Positions 9,691 through 21,604 of a DNA stretch of 64,000 bases are shown piece after piece; the first letter of the stretch is position 1; every line of letters begins with the position of its first letter. Source of the stretch: Deroplatys truncata (taxonomy: Eukaryota > Arthropoda > Insecta > Mantodea > Mantidae); contig CM060975.1 of assembly GCA_030765065.1 (NCBI GenBank), forward strand, positions 261,711,816 to 261,775,815, written 5' to 3'. The notes under the pieces are model-generated. The model searched no databases. It was not told the origin of the DNA and saw only the letters and a program-made list of their open reading frames with translations. Position numbers and translations under genes: made by a program.

Positions 9691-10984
9691 CTCATTGTTT
9701 TGAATAAACTGAGCGGCGAAAGGGGTGGGAAACGTAAGCGTTTTATCCGAATGGCTGCAAGATATTCGCCAGACAATCGCCAAATCTGCCCGTCTTTTAT
9801 TTTTTTGATGTCAAAAGTCTGTCACTCGAACCCTAACCAATGAACACTGGTCGATTTCCTTTCTAGGAGCGAAAGAAGCCGGAGGAGGGGGTAAGACAAA
9901 CATTATGTGAAGATCTTTATTTTTATCTTACAGAGCTTACAAGCCATAAGATAAGTCATATAAAATTGTAACAGTTTCCATTGCATCATCGGTTCCTACT
10001 AGCCACGTGATCTATTTACTTGGAATGCGAAATCAAGCGAGGGTGGTTTGCAAGACCTTAGTCTGTGTGGACACAAAGGTTGTGTTCACTTATCTTCCGC
10101 ACCCAGATTTATTTTGTATGATCTTTCCTACCAGTGGAAGTTGCATTGTCTTGTTAGGGGAAAAACTTAACAGCTAAGGAATCTTAATTACCATTCCACG
10201 GAATATGTGTATACATAAACCTTATATTTCCTTCTCCCCTACTTCTCCATAATTATTCTTAGTTATCGAATATAAAATCACTTGCTTGTTTACATAGTAA
10301 CAATTTACATCCTGTGTTTTAATAATTGACTTATTATAATTTATTTATGTGATAATAAATAATGCCTCCAAGTGCGTATTACACTAAAATATTCAGGCTA
10401 AGTTCATTAAACAAAATGTCAGGGAATTAAAATTGCTGTCCTCTGGTATTACCGTTTAACTACCTAGTAAACGCCACTGCTGACTCTCTGATAACGTCAA
10501 AAACGCATTTAGAAGTCGCTTCATGCACGAAATTGCATAACGGCAAGAGTTAAAGAGTTTGTTTGCAAGAGTTTGTTTTTATCTTCCCTTTTAAGAGCTT
10601 TGGAGGAAGACGTGGAATCTTCAAAGAAGTTAGAAGTTAAGTGTGCATGACACTGTTCCCAGCAATTAGGGCGCAACATGCTCCGTCTAGGCGGAATTTA
10701 TTGTCTTCCTTGTTGTTTGTTCGCAGTATACTCTCAAAACTTGGGTGATTTGTTGAAAGCTTGAGCTCTTTAAACACGTGCCGTGACGTAACATGCTGTA
10801 GTCTGTGCTACTTCTTGCATCCAAGTCTGCTAATTTGAGCTTCTTCCAGCTGATTGCTGTTAATCTATATAGTTCCAAGCTAACGCAATGTGCAGCTACC
10901 TGCATAAATGTTGCCGATTATCTCACGTAATCTTTTCCTTTTAAAGTTAAAAAATATCGTACTATTTCTCTCAAGTTGCATTCT
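9691..10984. other. No recognised gene
   Basis: Slightly GC-richer than the flanks near 9700-10100 (GAGCGGCGAAAGGGGTGGG). I see no protein homology, no RNA gene and no terminal repeats. Confidence 0.4.
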
Positions 10985-11671
10985 TTTTTATACTTTCTCT
11001 GCCACTTACGTACAGTAAGTAGGGGAGTTATTGCATTCCGGCCAAAAGTTTCAGGGTATCGAGATTTCCTGGAAATGTGCATTTTCTGACCCCTTGAATA
11101 AAAAAAAGTTAGTAAAACTTAGGCGTGCGTGAGCATAAACGCCAGTGAACAGCATAGCCCAAAAATACCAAAATAACATTTTCAATATGTTTTCCCATAA
11201 AAAGCTACTCTTTACATAGAAATAGTTTCTTATTTTAATGTTCTTAAAAATATCTCAAGGGATATTGATTAAAATACCACATATTTAAGACATTTGTGTG
11301 GTAAATAAAATATATATCTTTGAATTACTTAGATCTCGTTAAACCGCACAATTACTGGAAAAGAGAATGTGGCGTTAACCATCTCCAAGGCATTGCTTCT
11401 TATTGATTTGAATTTTCAACTACTTATAGTTTCTCCAAGTGATAGTCACTATTCGCTATTTCTGATGCAAAGAGGATGAAATTCAAAGCTATCCGCGTTT
11501 TAAAAATATCTCTTTAACCCAACGTATTCTTCTAGTAACTATATATCGGAATATGTAAATGTGTAATGAAAGCTTACCTCGATTGACAAGAATTATGTAA
11601 AAAATAACCTTCTGTAAGAGCAGTTTGCAGAAGAGTGAGCAGAGAAAATCATGTGAATGCAACACACGAGA
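10985..11671 (-). mobile_element. HINE (H4), near full-length, old and shortened
   Basis: Begins on this strand with TACTTTCTCTGCCACTTACG...AGTAAGTAGG (the 3' hairpin) and ends GAGTGAGCAGAGAAAATCATGTGAATGCAACACACGAGA, the counterpart of the family's 5' end. Conserved internal words are present (CGAGATTTCCTGGAAAT, AACAGCATAGC, TTAAGACATTTG). The microsatellite is reduced to a few bases and the copy is about 180 bp shorter than young ones. Confidence 0.8.
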
Positions 11672-11753
11672 TTTTTTTATAAATGCTAGAGTAAAACAAA
11701 TGTAGCATCTCGCTGTGTTTGACTGTACAGCTACGTTTGAGTTTTTTTTTTTT

Positions 11754-12012
11754 TATTTATGGACGCTCTTTAACTACTATGGTTCTTAGCGTGAAACACC
11801 TGTTATTTTGCTCAGAGGCCTCTTTATCAGGCTTGAGGTTCTTTTACGTGCCGTAAATCTACGACACGGGACCACCGGCTTTACTTCCCTTCCGAAGGAA
11901 GCCGTGCTAACGATTTTTACACCCGAAAAAATCCATCGCCCTCCGCCGGGTTTGAACCCGCGACCTTGGGAACTAGAGGCTAGCACGGTACCACCAGTCC
12001 ACGGAGGACGAC
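11754..12012 (-). mobile_element. tRNA-derived SINE, family 2 (SINE-2)
   Basis: In reverse orientation: a tRNA-like head with box B GGGTTCAAACCCGGCGGAG, then GGATTTTTTCGGGTGTAAAAATCG, TTCCTTCGGAAGG, GTAAAGCCGGTGGTCCCG, CACGGCACGTAAAAGAACCTC, AGAGGCCTCTGAGC and a tail ATAAATAAAA. The same order occurs at 29008-29290 and 44622-44888. Overlapping open frames on both strands here (about 100 codons each) are side products of its higher GC content. Confidence 0.85.
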
Positions 12013-13514
12013 GTACGGCTACGTGCAAAAACTCTTGCTCATATGTGGTTCGAAAGTTTATTAAAATCTCAATGCCCTCTTCGGATTGCAAATTTATTTA
12101 CTTCCTTCCTGTAGGCTAATGGACTAGTTGTTTTTCTAATGTGAATATTCGGGCATATTTCGCTCTAACCGCCACAGAGTCAGGACCATGGGTGTCCAAA
12201 TTCATGGGTCTATACAGAGTCATTCAACTCAGTTCCGTATGGCGTAATACAGCCCATTGATGTTACACCGTTTCAGCGATTCACATTAAGTGTTTGGAGA
12301 GATGGGAAACGGCATGTTTTGTGTCTTACATCCGTGTAGATATAAAGTACAGCATATTTTATTTCCCTCAACCCGCCCATTCTTTCTAAAGAATATTTGC
12401 CCCAACTAACCCAAACTTCTCACCAAGTTCCTAGCGGGATCAAGAAATAACTTGATTGCTGACGTCATAGAGCATTCAGTTGGTTGATGTTTCTATGGAT
12501 GGCTTTAGATGGTTTTGAGGCACAATTGATTGACTCGATTCACTGTAGGATTAAATTTGCCGTTTACGTATTCTATAAAAAAACATAATTTAGGTGGGGA
12601 TATATCTAGATGTACAATGTTTCACTAACAAACATAATTTATGCAGACGTGTTGGAATGCTTAACTAATTTATTTCAATGCACTTTTATTCTGAGTCGCG
12701 ACTTCGCAGATATGTCCCTTTTGCCAGAAATTCTTTCGCTTTCAAATGTTTGAGCCCCGTTTAATTTTCAAAGATATTGAACTAAGTTTTCATTGCATAT
12801 TCTATATATAGTAACTAAAGATGCGTAGTGTTAAAAGTTAAAACTAAAGGTATATAATAACACTGAACTGTTGAATAGTAGTTTTAAATATTTGATAAAT
12901 ACATTTTTCCAAATTATTTTTCAATTTAGCAGAGTTATTTTTTAGTAGAAAGCACTCCCTGTGGTCTTAAGAACATGTTTGTAAATTAATATTTTTTGCA
13001 GCAAAAATTTTCCTTCATGCAAAATGTAACAAGCAAAAACTCTAAATTTGGAACCGATTCATCCAGATACAAATAAGCTGCATTAACATGGCTGCCCGAA
13101 GAGGTAGAATGGTTTTAAATTATTTATTTTATGTTTTTAACGCACCAAGAAACAGTTTAAGGCACGAAAATAAGATATATGAACTTTCATTATTTTTTGC
13201 AGTTTTTGATCTTGACTTAATGATTTTATTTAAAGTCTGTTTAATATCGGATACTTAAATTTAGTTAAACTTGTAGGGGTAAATATTCAGGTTATTTGAT
13301 TTCATTATATTTGTATATAGCATGTTTTTTTTGAATGAAGTTAAAACATAGTGGGGATGTAGTGTGAATTCAGTGTCCTCTTAGTTGTTACTGTAACATT
13401 ATTCATGCTTATTCTGGAAGCTACAGCACACAAAATCATAACAAAAAGCATATTTGGTACTTTGAAATAAAACGCGTTAAAAATAATTAAACACTTTATT
13501 TTCTATACCATGTA
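12013..13514. other. No recognised gene
   Basis: AT-rich sequence with no protein-like open frame and no clear repeat. 12480-12560 and 13330-13440 were checked for splice-flanked exons without success. Confidence 0.4.
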
Positions 13515-13880
13515 TCTAAGAGGAAGTACTTACTGCATTCCACCCAAAAGCTAGATCTCAAGATTTCACCGTAAATGTACGTTTAAAACCCCTTGAACAA
13601 ATAAATTAAATAAACATTATATAAACACTGTGTATGTGTGTGAACAGCATAGCTCAAAAACGTTAACTTGGATAAATACCAAACTTGGTATTTAAGCTCA
13701 GTTTCTTTTAAAGACGCGAGAAGAAGATTTTCAAGAAAGTCCCATTCCAAACTATCCTTTAAATGAAAAACTTTTCGGAATTTGTTTTCTTAAAAATGTC
13801 TAACGATTTTGAATAACATACTATATCTTTAAAAAAGTGTAAATCTTGAACTTTTTTGGAAATAGCCAGCTAAGTTCTCT
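13515..13880 (-). mobile_element. HINE (H5), 3' half, interrupted by SINE-3
   Basis: Diverged reverse-orientation copy: GCATTCCACCCAAAAGC, a short TGTGTATGTGTGTG tract near 13630, GAACAGCATAGCTCAAAAACG and CCAAACTTGGTATTTAAGCTC. It continues after a SINE insertion at 14219-14601. Confidence 0.8.
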
Positions 13881-14218
13881 TCCTTTTCTTTAGTGGATTA
13901 CCCTCCTCTTTGTAGCACTTAAAAACCAATTTCTTGGGTCAGTAGCCTGTCCAGGAGCAAGCAAACTCTGGATCATAGCCTATCCAGGATGTGTGATCAG
14001 CCCAATGCCTGGTATGACAGTGAAGAAGAATGATTTGAGAGGGATAACAGGAAAATTCGTGGATCAAATTATCCAACCCAGCATTCGCCTAGCGACCGAG
14101 GAAAATGCGAAAAAAACTTCGGTCAGGTTGGTCGGCCCCGGATCCTGAAGCCTGGACCTCCCGAATAAGAGTTGTACACGTTACCGAGGCGCAAACTCGC
14201 TCGATAAGTATTCTTCCT
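13881..14218 (-). mobile_element. SINE-3 type insertion in a HINE
   Basis: Reverse orientation. The tRNA-like head is at the right end (GAGTTTGCGCCTCGGTAAC, then GGTCCAGGCTTCAGGATCC), followed by CTCGGTCGCTAGGCGAATGCTGG and GAATTTTCCTGTTATCCC. The word GGCGAATG(C/T)TGG is shared with the composite SINE at 51350-51846. Related short words flank the insert (TTCTCTTCCTT on the left, ATTCTTCCTTC on the right), consistent with a worn target-site duplication. Confidence 0.6.
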
Positions 14219-14601
14219 TCATAAGGAACTTTGTATAATTTTGTATAAGTGGTAAACCATAACAGATAGAAGAGCATACTAAACAAGAAACGCCTTATTT
14301 CACGAAACCTTTTGTGGCATATGCCGTTTCCGACATATCCATTATTGTTGATTTTACTTTCCAATACTTTGTCAATCTTTTTAAAGTGCTGGTTCTGTTC
14401 ATTTATTTCTCGCGATATCGTGGAAAGTGTGTGGAATTTCAAGGACAGACATAGCCAATCGCTTTTAAATATATATAAAGTGGCTTCCTCCATTTCCCTT
14501 GTACCTACACCGAAATGTGAAGTGAAGTTATTCTTGTAAAGGTTTATGTAAATTAACATGAAGTAAAATAGTGGGTAGAGAAAGTCACGTGAATATAACA
14601 C
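14219..14601 (-). mobile_element. HINE (H5), 5' half
   Basis: Continuation of the copy at 13515-13880: TTTTGTATAAGTGGTAAACCATAACAG, then ATTAACATGAAGTAAAATAG and GGGTAGAGAAAGTCACGTGAATATAACAC, the worn 5' end with its subterminal repeat. A 170-codon open frame on the - strand across this HINE and SINE-3 is fortuitous. Confidence 0.8.
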
Positions 14602-17600
14602 TTTTTGCTTTGTTTATATTCCAAGATTAATGCTAAGGAATTCTACTGTATCTGCTAATAAACATGCAAAGCCTTTATGTTGAAATTAAAAATGCGGATG
14701 CGTCATTGCATAACAAAATACGAAGAAACTGCCTTAAAACCAACTAATAGCCATAAGCACGTTAAACAGTTTCGAGTGCGCGATAGGTTTAAGACAAAGA
14801 CAGGGCTCTTGAACAAGAGAACAGGCAAAATCCGCTCCCTAATTGTGAGTACAGGGATGGTTTAATTTTGTCCAGCTAACTTGCTCAGTATTTCTCAGAT
14901 ATTGGTGTAACTTTAAGCTTAGCTGCCCTCACATTTGCATGGTAATAGAGAAAAGCACCTTCTGTATTCTGGAGGAAAGTTGGCAGGCCTGGGGTGCAGC
15001 GAGGCGTGAATCTGTCCGGCGTGGAGGGAGCCAAATTGTAATTTATTTTTATGTCTTGTTCAATGGCCCGTCTCGGCTGCAAGTTCAATTACAAGTATGT
15101 AATCACAGGTCCGAGGCAAATTTAACCAAGATAAAGTACATGCGGGGAACTTAGAAGCCTGGGTAGCTTTATAACAGTAGTTCATCTTTAGGGGAGCAGC
15201 TCAAAGGTGCTGGGAAAGTTCAGACGGTTTTACGTACCTACTTGTTTCCAAAGAACGAGGTTTTCACCAGATAATGCATACTGTGTTATATACAGGCAAA
15301 GGGGTTTTAGAAAATACACTAAGTTAGAATACACCGAGCGTTGGTGTTGAGGAAAGGTGGAAGTGGCTAAGACCTTGAAGTATTCTCTGTAAACTAATAT
15401 TAACACTTGAAGGCACTATACCCTGCTTCGAAAGTAGGTGGAACATGATTACGGATAATCGGAATATATGTCTGCTATTGAAAATATGCAATAAAGTTAT
15501 TTCATTATTTAATATGTAGAGAAACCTGAATTACATGGACTTTTCTATTACATCATGGGTTTTATAATGTACAATAATGTATTTTTGAAATACATGAAAC
15601 ATAAACCTCATGCGATTAGCATGTAGACAGTTGTTACATTTTGAAAAACTACGTTGCAAATCACCCGATACTGGAAGCAAAAAAAGAATGAAAAATCAGA
15701 CTTGCTTGAGACTCCCTGCATTAGTAATCCCTCGATTTAAACATGCCTGGTACCCTGAATTCTTCTCTAGGATATTTTTAAATTGCTTTATCCTTCAGTA
15801 TTTCGGAAACCTGTTCTATTGCCTCAAGAGCTTTCGACATTTTTAGTGTTTATGCTGCAAATACATTTCACCGCACGTATAGGAGGATTTTTCTCTCGTC
15901 AAGGACATTGGTTACATTAACAACTTTGTCCTAGTATTGGGCGTAGTATACTGCAACTTGTACGATGTTCCCCACCGAGTTACAATTTATTGCAGAGCCA
16001 AGGGAAATCCAGGTTCCGTCTCCTTAAATAATCTGATTCCAAATGGTTTCGCCATTTTTGCTGAAGTTTTCCCTGCCAAGTTCCACCATAAACGATACTA
16101 ATTATGGTGATGGTTTTGGTTTGTGAATATTATTTATTTTAAGCGGATTACCACAGATCTCCACTGGTTTGTATGCGGCGAATAAATGGAACAGTCCCAA
16201 CGAAATCGGATGTTGTGGAGGGAAAGGGAAGAGTGTGTGCAATACCTGATATCAACTATACCCCGTGCGGTAACACGATTGCTGTGTTTACTTACTAAAA
16301 CCCCTCTGCCTGGTTATATAGAAGCAACAGTAATGAGTTGATGAATTCTCTGGTGAATTAGGAGAAGGTTAAAATCCCTATCCCACCAATGTTAAATTTG
16401 CTAAATGCATGAGCTAACATCACGGAAACTATGTAAGACATCGAACTGAAATTTTGACAGGATGTAGATGTGTGCTTTCTAAATTAACTGATCTGCTTTA
16501 ATCCTATGCATTTGTTTATTAAGGAATATAGGACTTTTTCTCAACCGTAATCTTTAATTAAAACTTATCGGCAATTATTATTTTAAAATATAACCCAACA
16601 CCAAAGAAGATCCACAACAAAATTTAGACGTTGTATTTATTATCCTAAAATTTGACTTGGGTATCTTCAATAGTTTCTGATAAAACGGGTCATTTATGCC
16701 AGGAAATGTCATTCATAGAAACAGGCGTTCAAAGTAAAAAATTGGAAAGCAAACTTAAATATATTTATCAAAAAAGAAACCACATGTCTTAAGCACACAG
16801 TAGCTTACTTAATGAATAGTAGTACCCATATGTAAAGCAAAACTTCCCTACAAGGTGAGCTAAAGTTTATACATTTACTCTAAAGAGTGCAGCAGTCATG
16901 ACGTTTTTCTGTAAAATGCTGAATTCACAGTACAAAATGGCAGATGCCCTATCATTTTTAAAAAAATATATTTAAATGAAAATATTTCCGCACTATGATA
17001 AGATTTATATACAATTAAACAGGAAATACCACTTACAACACCTCAAAAAACTAAAATTGACATTTTTTGGGCAATTCTGGACATTCACTCGAGAACCGAA
17101 GTAACATTTGGCATCCAAGATTTAATCCAGTTTAAACTGTGAACTAGTGAAACCCATAGCTCCGTTTTTATTATTGCGAGAGTAGCAGAGGTATTCTCTC
17201 CCCCTGCCTTTCTTTTTTCATGTTCCCACTATCCCACCTCTCTCATTCTCTGTCTCACTTTCTCCATGCTATTTCCTCTCTCCTTATCGGTGCAAGTATC
17301 ATTTAATCCTTTGAGGACCGGTAATAAAACAAATTTTTCTAGGCCGTATTAAACGTTAAAAATAAATATCCAAATAATACATAGCGTGTGCCTATTTCTT
17401 ATGCTCTTGTTACGCTGCACTACAGTGTTTTTCGTGGCAAGCGAGTATGTGCACAACGATAGTAGGAATCAACATAACCTCTTTAATAATTAGTAAACAT
17501 GGCAGCATGGTTGTAAAACCTACACCCTTTAAATCATTCTGGATAATAACCCAGATAATTCGATATTTCAGCTTCTTGATTACGCCCCCTCCCTAATGGA

Positions 17601-17923
17601 CAGAGTAATGTGAAACTTAAGTGGCGTGGCATTTAAGGCAGGCTTGTTATATGCCAAGTTTCGTTACAACTGTTTGGTCATTCTCAGTAAAATGTAAATA
17701 ATAGACACATACACATACACACACATACACATACATACACACACGCGTACATATTAATGCTATTGTTGGCTTGTGTAGCTCCATTACATACGTTAATAAA
17801 CCAGTTATTTATTCGAAATTCATAAGTACCAGAACATTTAAGTTAGTTTCATTGTACAATTTGTACTATATAAATATTAATATAATGTACATATTGTACT
17901 ATGTACATATATATGTGTATATA
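14602..17923. other. Long stretch without recognised genes
   Basis: Mostly AT-rich unique-looking DNA. Small landmarks: a slightly GC-richer patch at 14960-15030, a polypyrimidine tract at about 17196-17285, and a CA/CATA microsatellite at about 17700-17745. No protein family, RNA gene or transposon end was recognised. Confidence 0.4.
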
Positions 17924-18090
17924 TACAGGTTTTACCATTTAAGTTGAGACTGTAAAATATCTCCAAAACTAAGCTTTGTAGGAAAAAAGCCTTTAATAAA
18001 AGTTGCTTGATATTATGGGGGAAAGTAAATGTCATTACTCGCGTTATGTTTGGAGGATGTTATGATGGTCATTTTGGTGTCAATTTAACT
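17924..18090 (+). mobile_element. Half of a long-TIR MITE, cut by a HINE
   Basis: TACAGG followed by CCATTTAAGTTGAGACTGTA, CTCCAAAACTAAGC, AATAAAAGTTGCTTGATAT and GATGGTCATTTT matches one arm of the MITE at 42793-43147. The right half is missing: the HINE H6 starts exactly where the copy breaks off and the other arm does not resume after H6. Confidence 0.75.
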
Positions 18091-18953
18091 TTTTACTTTC
18101 TCTACTACGTATAGTAAGTAGGGAAAGTATTGTATTCCACCCAAAAACTTGATACCGAGAATACATGTTTTGAGATCCCCTGAATCCGAAAAAGTATTTT
18201 TGGATAGATGTCCGTGTGTGTGTGTGTCTGTATGTGTATGTGTATGTGTGTGTGTGTGTGCGCGCGCGCGCGCGCACAGCATAACTCAGAAACGAACAGT
18301 CGGATAAACACCAAACTTGGTATTTAGGTTCAGTATCTTCCAGAGATGCGACACGAAGGTTTTCAAGAAAATCCTCCACCCCAGATTACCCTTTACATGG
18401 AACATTTTTCGAAAATTTTAATTTTCTCAAAAATGCCTAACGATTTTGATTAAAATATCATATGTTTAAGATATTTTCATGACAAATAAAATGTATGTCT
18501 CGAATTTTCTGGGAATGTCTCCAAAAGCATTCTTCATTGTGAACGAGTTTTGCATAACTGGTAAACCATAAGAGATAGACAAAATTTTACTACACAAAAA
18601 ATGTAGATCGCGTTAAAACACACAATTTGTCATATACATTTTTTTTTTGTTGGGTGAACCAATTTCGAGATATTGCTTGTTATTCCCTTAAATTTTCCAA
18701 TACTTATACTTTTTCTCAAATTCGTTATTCATTTTTATGTCCTAATAGTGCAAAGAGAATTGAATACTCCACATAGCAACCAGCTCTTAATATATTTGAC
18801 AATCCCTTAAAGCCTAGCAATTCCCCTTGCATCTACAAGAAAATTAGCAATAAGATTTAACATCTCGATAAACATGAAGCATATGGAGAATAAGCGGTTG
18901 TAAAAATAGGTTGTACAAGAGTAGAGAAAGTCATGTGAGTATAATACATCAGA
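18091..18953 (-). mobile_element. HINE (H6), full-length
   Basis: Reverse orientation. The 3' hairpin is at 18095-18130 (arms ACTTTCTCTACT and AGTAGGGAAAGT). A TG/CG microsatellite at about 18213-18275 ends in a CG run. The conserved core follows and the 5' end is at 18925-18953 (AGTAGAGAAAGTCATGTGAG). It sits in the MITE half at its left edge. Three overlapping open frames with His-Thr runs here are translations of the microsatellite, not genes. Confidence 0.9.
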
Positions 18954-19571
18954 GTTTTTTATCCACTAACCGACGTTAAATTTCAGTCTGGAGTTTTCAA
19001 ACAAGACTTTGCTACCGTGTATACCTGTTGAATCATTGAATTTAATTCAGGAAAATTTGTAAGATAGGGTATATATTTATGGCCCTCGCGATCCCCTGTT
19101 TTTATTTTGTTATTTTATATTTGGGGAACTTGAAAACTACAACAAATCCCATACATTTGAAGAACTAAAAAATTCAGGCGCGAAATTCATTTATTTTCAG
19201 ATATGAATTCTCTAGTGTGAATGAAAATTTCCTGAGAAGATGCCAGAAATTGTGAATAGGAAAGAACAAATTTCCGTGTTTCCTGAGTTTCCACACCCAC
19301 TTGTCACGTGCTTTGTTATCTCAACCCAGTGTTTACTTTTTATCACGAATATACACACGTGCTCGTAGTCGGAACAGCAAATGCAACTAAGTTCACTAAA
19401 AGATAAAGTATTTCACACATCGACTTACAAAATGGAAATTAAAGAATATCATGCAGATGTCGTTGAACCCTTCGTGATATAAAAATGAGATTTTTTGTCT
19501 TTTAGAATGGCCGACTATGGATGTTACCCAAAAAAATCGAAAATTACAACGAAAATCTGATGTGGTAACAT
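18954..19571. other. No recognised gene
   Basis: AT-rich, with no protein-like open frame. A long T/A-rich context precedes the old HINE that starts at 19572. Confidence 0.4.
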
Positions 19572-19761
19572 TCACATGAGTTTCTCCACCAAATATTCTA
19601 AAAACTATTCTTATAAAAGCTTATTCTTCTACCTGTTTTATTTTAATAGAGATAAACATTTATATAAACACATCTCATTGCAGGTACAAGGGCAATGCAG
19701 CAGGCTTAAGTGACAGTAAAATCTTTTAAAGAGGCTGGCTATCTGATGACTTTGAAGCTCC
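19572..19761 (+). mobile_element. HINE (H7), 5' part, outermost copy of a nest
   Basis: Diverged sense copy: TCTGATGTGGTAACATTCACATGAG, then TTATTCTTCTACC, GTACAAGGGCAATG and AGAGGCTGGCTATCTGATG. It breaks at a T-run, where reverse-oriented HINE copies begin, and resumes at 21836 with CTCTTTGCATGG. The element order across the gap matches intact copies. Confidence 0.75.
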
Positions 19762-20383
19762 TTTTTACTTTCTCTACTACGTATAGTAAGTAGGGAAGTA
19801 TTGTATTCCACCCAAAATTTCGATACCGAGATTTCACTGGAAATACAGGTTTTGAGACCCCCTGAATCCAAAAAAAGCATTTTTGGAAACATGTCCGTGT
19901 GTGTCTGTGTATGTGTATGTGAACAGCATAACTCAGAAACGAACTGTCGGATAAACACCAAACTTGGTATTTAGGTTCAGTATCTTCCAAGGATGCGACA
20001 CGAAGGTTTTCAAGAAAATCCCTCCACCCCAGACTACCCTTTACATGGAAGATTTTTCTAAAATTTTAATTTTCTCAAAAATGGCTCTAACGATTTTGAT
20101 TAAAATATCATATGTTTAAGATATTTTTATGACAAATAAAATGTATATCTTGAATTTCCTGGGAATGTCTCCAAAAGTATTCTTCATTGTGAACGATTTT
20201 TGCATAACTGGTAAACCATAAGAGATAGACAAAATTTTACTACACAACAAATGTAGATCGCATTAAAATACACAATTTATGTCATATACATTTTTTTTGA
20301 TGAGTGAACCATTTTCGAGATATTGCTTGTTATTCCCTTAAATTTTTCAATACTTATTTTCTAAATGGCAATTCTTTATTCAT
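19762..20383 (-). mobile_element. HINE (H8), 3' part, second layer of the nest
   Basis: Young reverse-oriented copy with hairpin, conserved block and TG tract (about 19896-19920), ending at TCTTTATTCATTTTT where H9 is inserted. It continues at 21286 with GTCTTAGATATGCAAAGAG, the junction seen unbroken in H10 at about 26305-26335. Confidence 0.85.
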
Positions 20384-21280
20384 TTTTACTTTCTCTACTA
20401 CGTATAGTAAGTAGGGGAAGTATTGCATTCCACCCAAAAATTCGATACCGAGATTTCACCGGAAATACATGTTTTGAGACCTCCTGAATCCAAAAAAAGT
20501 ATTTTTGGAAACATGTCCGTGTGTGTGTCTGTGTGTGTGTCTGTGTGTGTGTGTGTGTGTCTGTGTGTGTGTGTGTGTGTGTCTGTGAACAGCATAACTC
20601 AAAAACGAACAGTCGGATAAACACCAAACTTGGTATTTAGGTTCAGTATCTTCCAGAGATGCGACACGAAGGTTTTCAAGAAAATCCCCCCACCCCAGAC
20701 TACCCTTTACATGGAACATTTTTCGAAAATTTTAATTTTCTCAAAAATGGCTCTAACGATTTTGATTAAAATATCATATGTTTAAGATAATGTCATGAGA
20801 AATGAAATGTATATCTCGAATTTTCTGGGAATGTCTCCAAAAGTATTCTTCATTGTGAACGACTTTTGCATAACTGGTAAACCATAAGAGATAGACAAAA
20901 TTTTACTACACAAAAAATGTAGAGCTTGTTAAAATACACAACTTATGTCATATACATTTCTTTTGTTGAGTGAACCGTTTTCGAGATATTGCTTGTTATT
21001 CCCTTAAATTTTCCAATACTTATACTTTTTCTCAAATTCGTTCTTCATTTTTTTATGTCCTGGACTTGCAAAGAGAATGGAATGCGCCGCATAGCAACCA
21101 GCGTTAAAATATTTGACCATCGCTTAAAAGCTACCATATTCCCCTTGCATCTACAAGAAAATTAGCAATAAGATTGACATCTCGATATCTCGATTAACAT
21201 AAAGCATATGGAGAATAGGCGTTTGTAAAACTAGATTGTACAAGAGTAGAGAAAGTCATGTGAGTGTAACACATCAGATT
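20384..21280 (-). mobile_element. HINE (H9), full-length, innermost copy
   Basis: Complete, young copy. Hairpin at 20388-20420. The compound TG/CTG microsatellite at about 20517-20587 is the longest of the family here. Then the core and the 5' end ...AGTAGAGAAAGTCATGTGAGTGTAACACATCAGA at 21248-21278. It sits in a T-run of H8. Confidence 0.92.
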
Positions 21281-21285
21281 TTTTT

Positions 21286-21598
21286 GTCTTAGATATGCAA
21301 AGAGTATTAATCTGTGGCAAATAGAATGGTGCTGCACATAGCAACCAGCTATGAAGAGATATGTATGTGCTTATATTGCCCTTGCAAATACAAAACAAGG
21401 GGAACATATTAGGCCTTTAAGCGATGGTTAAATATTTTTAGAACCGGTCGCTATGTGTAAAATGTATATCTCTTTGCATGTCAAAAGATCGTTTCTGCAA
21501 ATGTTTATCTCGATTAATATGAAATAGATGGAGAATAAGCGTTTGTAAAAATAGTTTGTACAAGAGTAGAGAAAGTCATGTGAGTGTAACACATCAGA
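21286..21598 (-). mobile_element. HINE (H8), 5' part
   Basis: Resumes H8 after H9. The 5' region differs from H9 (GTCTTAGATATGC..., AGCTATGAAGAGATATGTATG, CTGCAAATGTTTATCTCG) and matches that of H10, defining a second 5' subfamily. It ends with the family 5' end at 21570-21598. Confidence 0.85.
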
Positions 21599-21604
21599 TT
21601 TTTT

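Noticed and set aside
11786-12119. Overlapping frames of about 100 codons on both strands
   Set aside because: Lie in SINE-2, whose higher GC content reduces stops; the same sequence recurs at two other loci.
14089-14601. 170-codon open frame on the - strand
   Set aside because: It runs through SINE-3 into an old HINE, both non-coding, and matches no protein family.
18080-18379. Open frames with long His-Thr runs (also at 3537-3830, 20376-20719, 22255-22479, 25704-25958, 38366-38611)
   Set aside because: They translate the CA/TG microsatellite and conserved blocks of HINE elements, appear in several frames at once and lie in non-coding repeats.
20517-20587. CRISPR-like array
   Set aside because: A simple TG/CTG microsatellite inside a HINE; no repeat-spacer structure.
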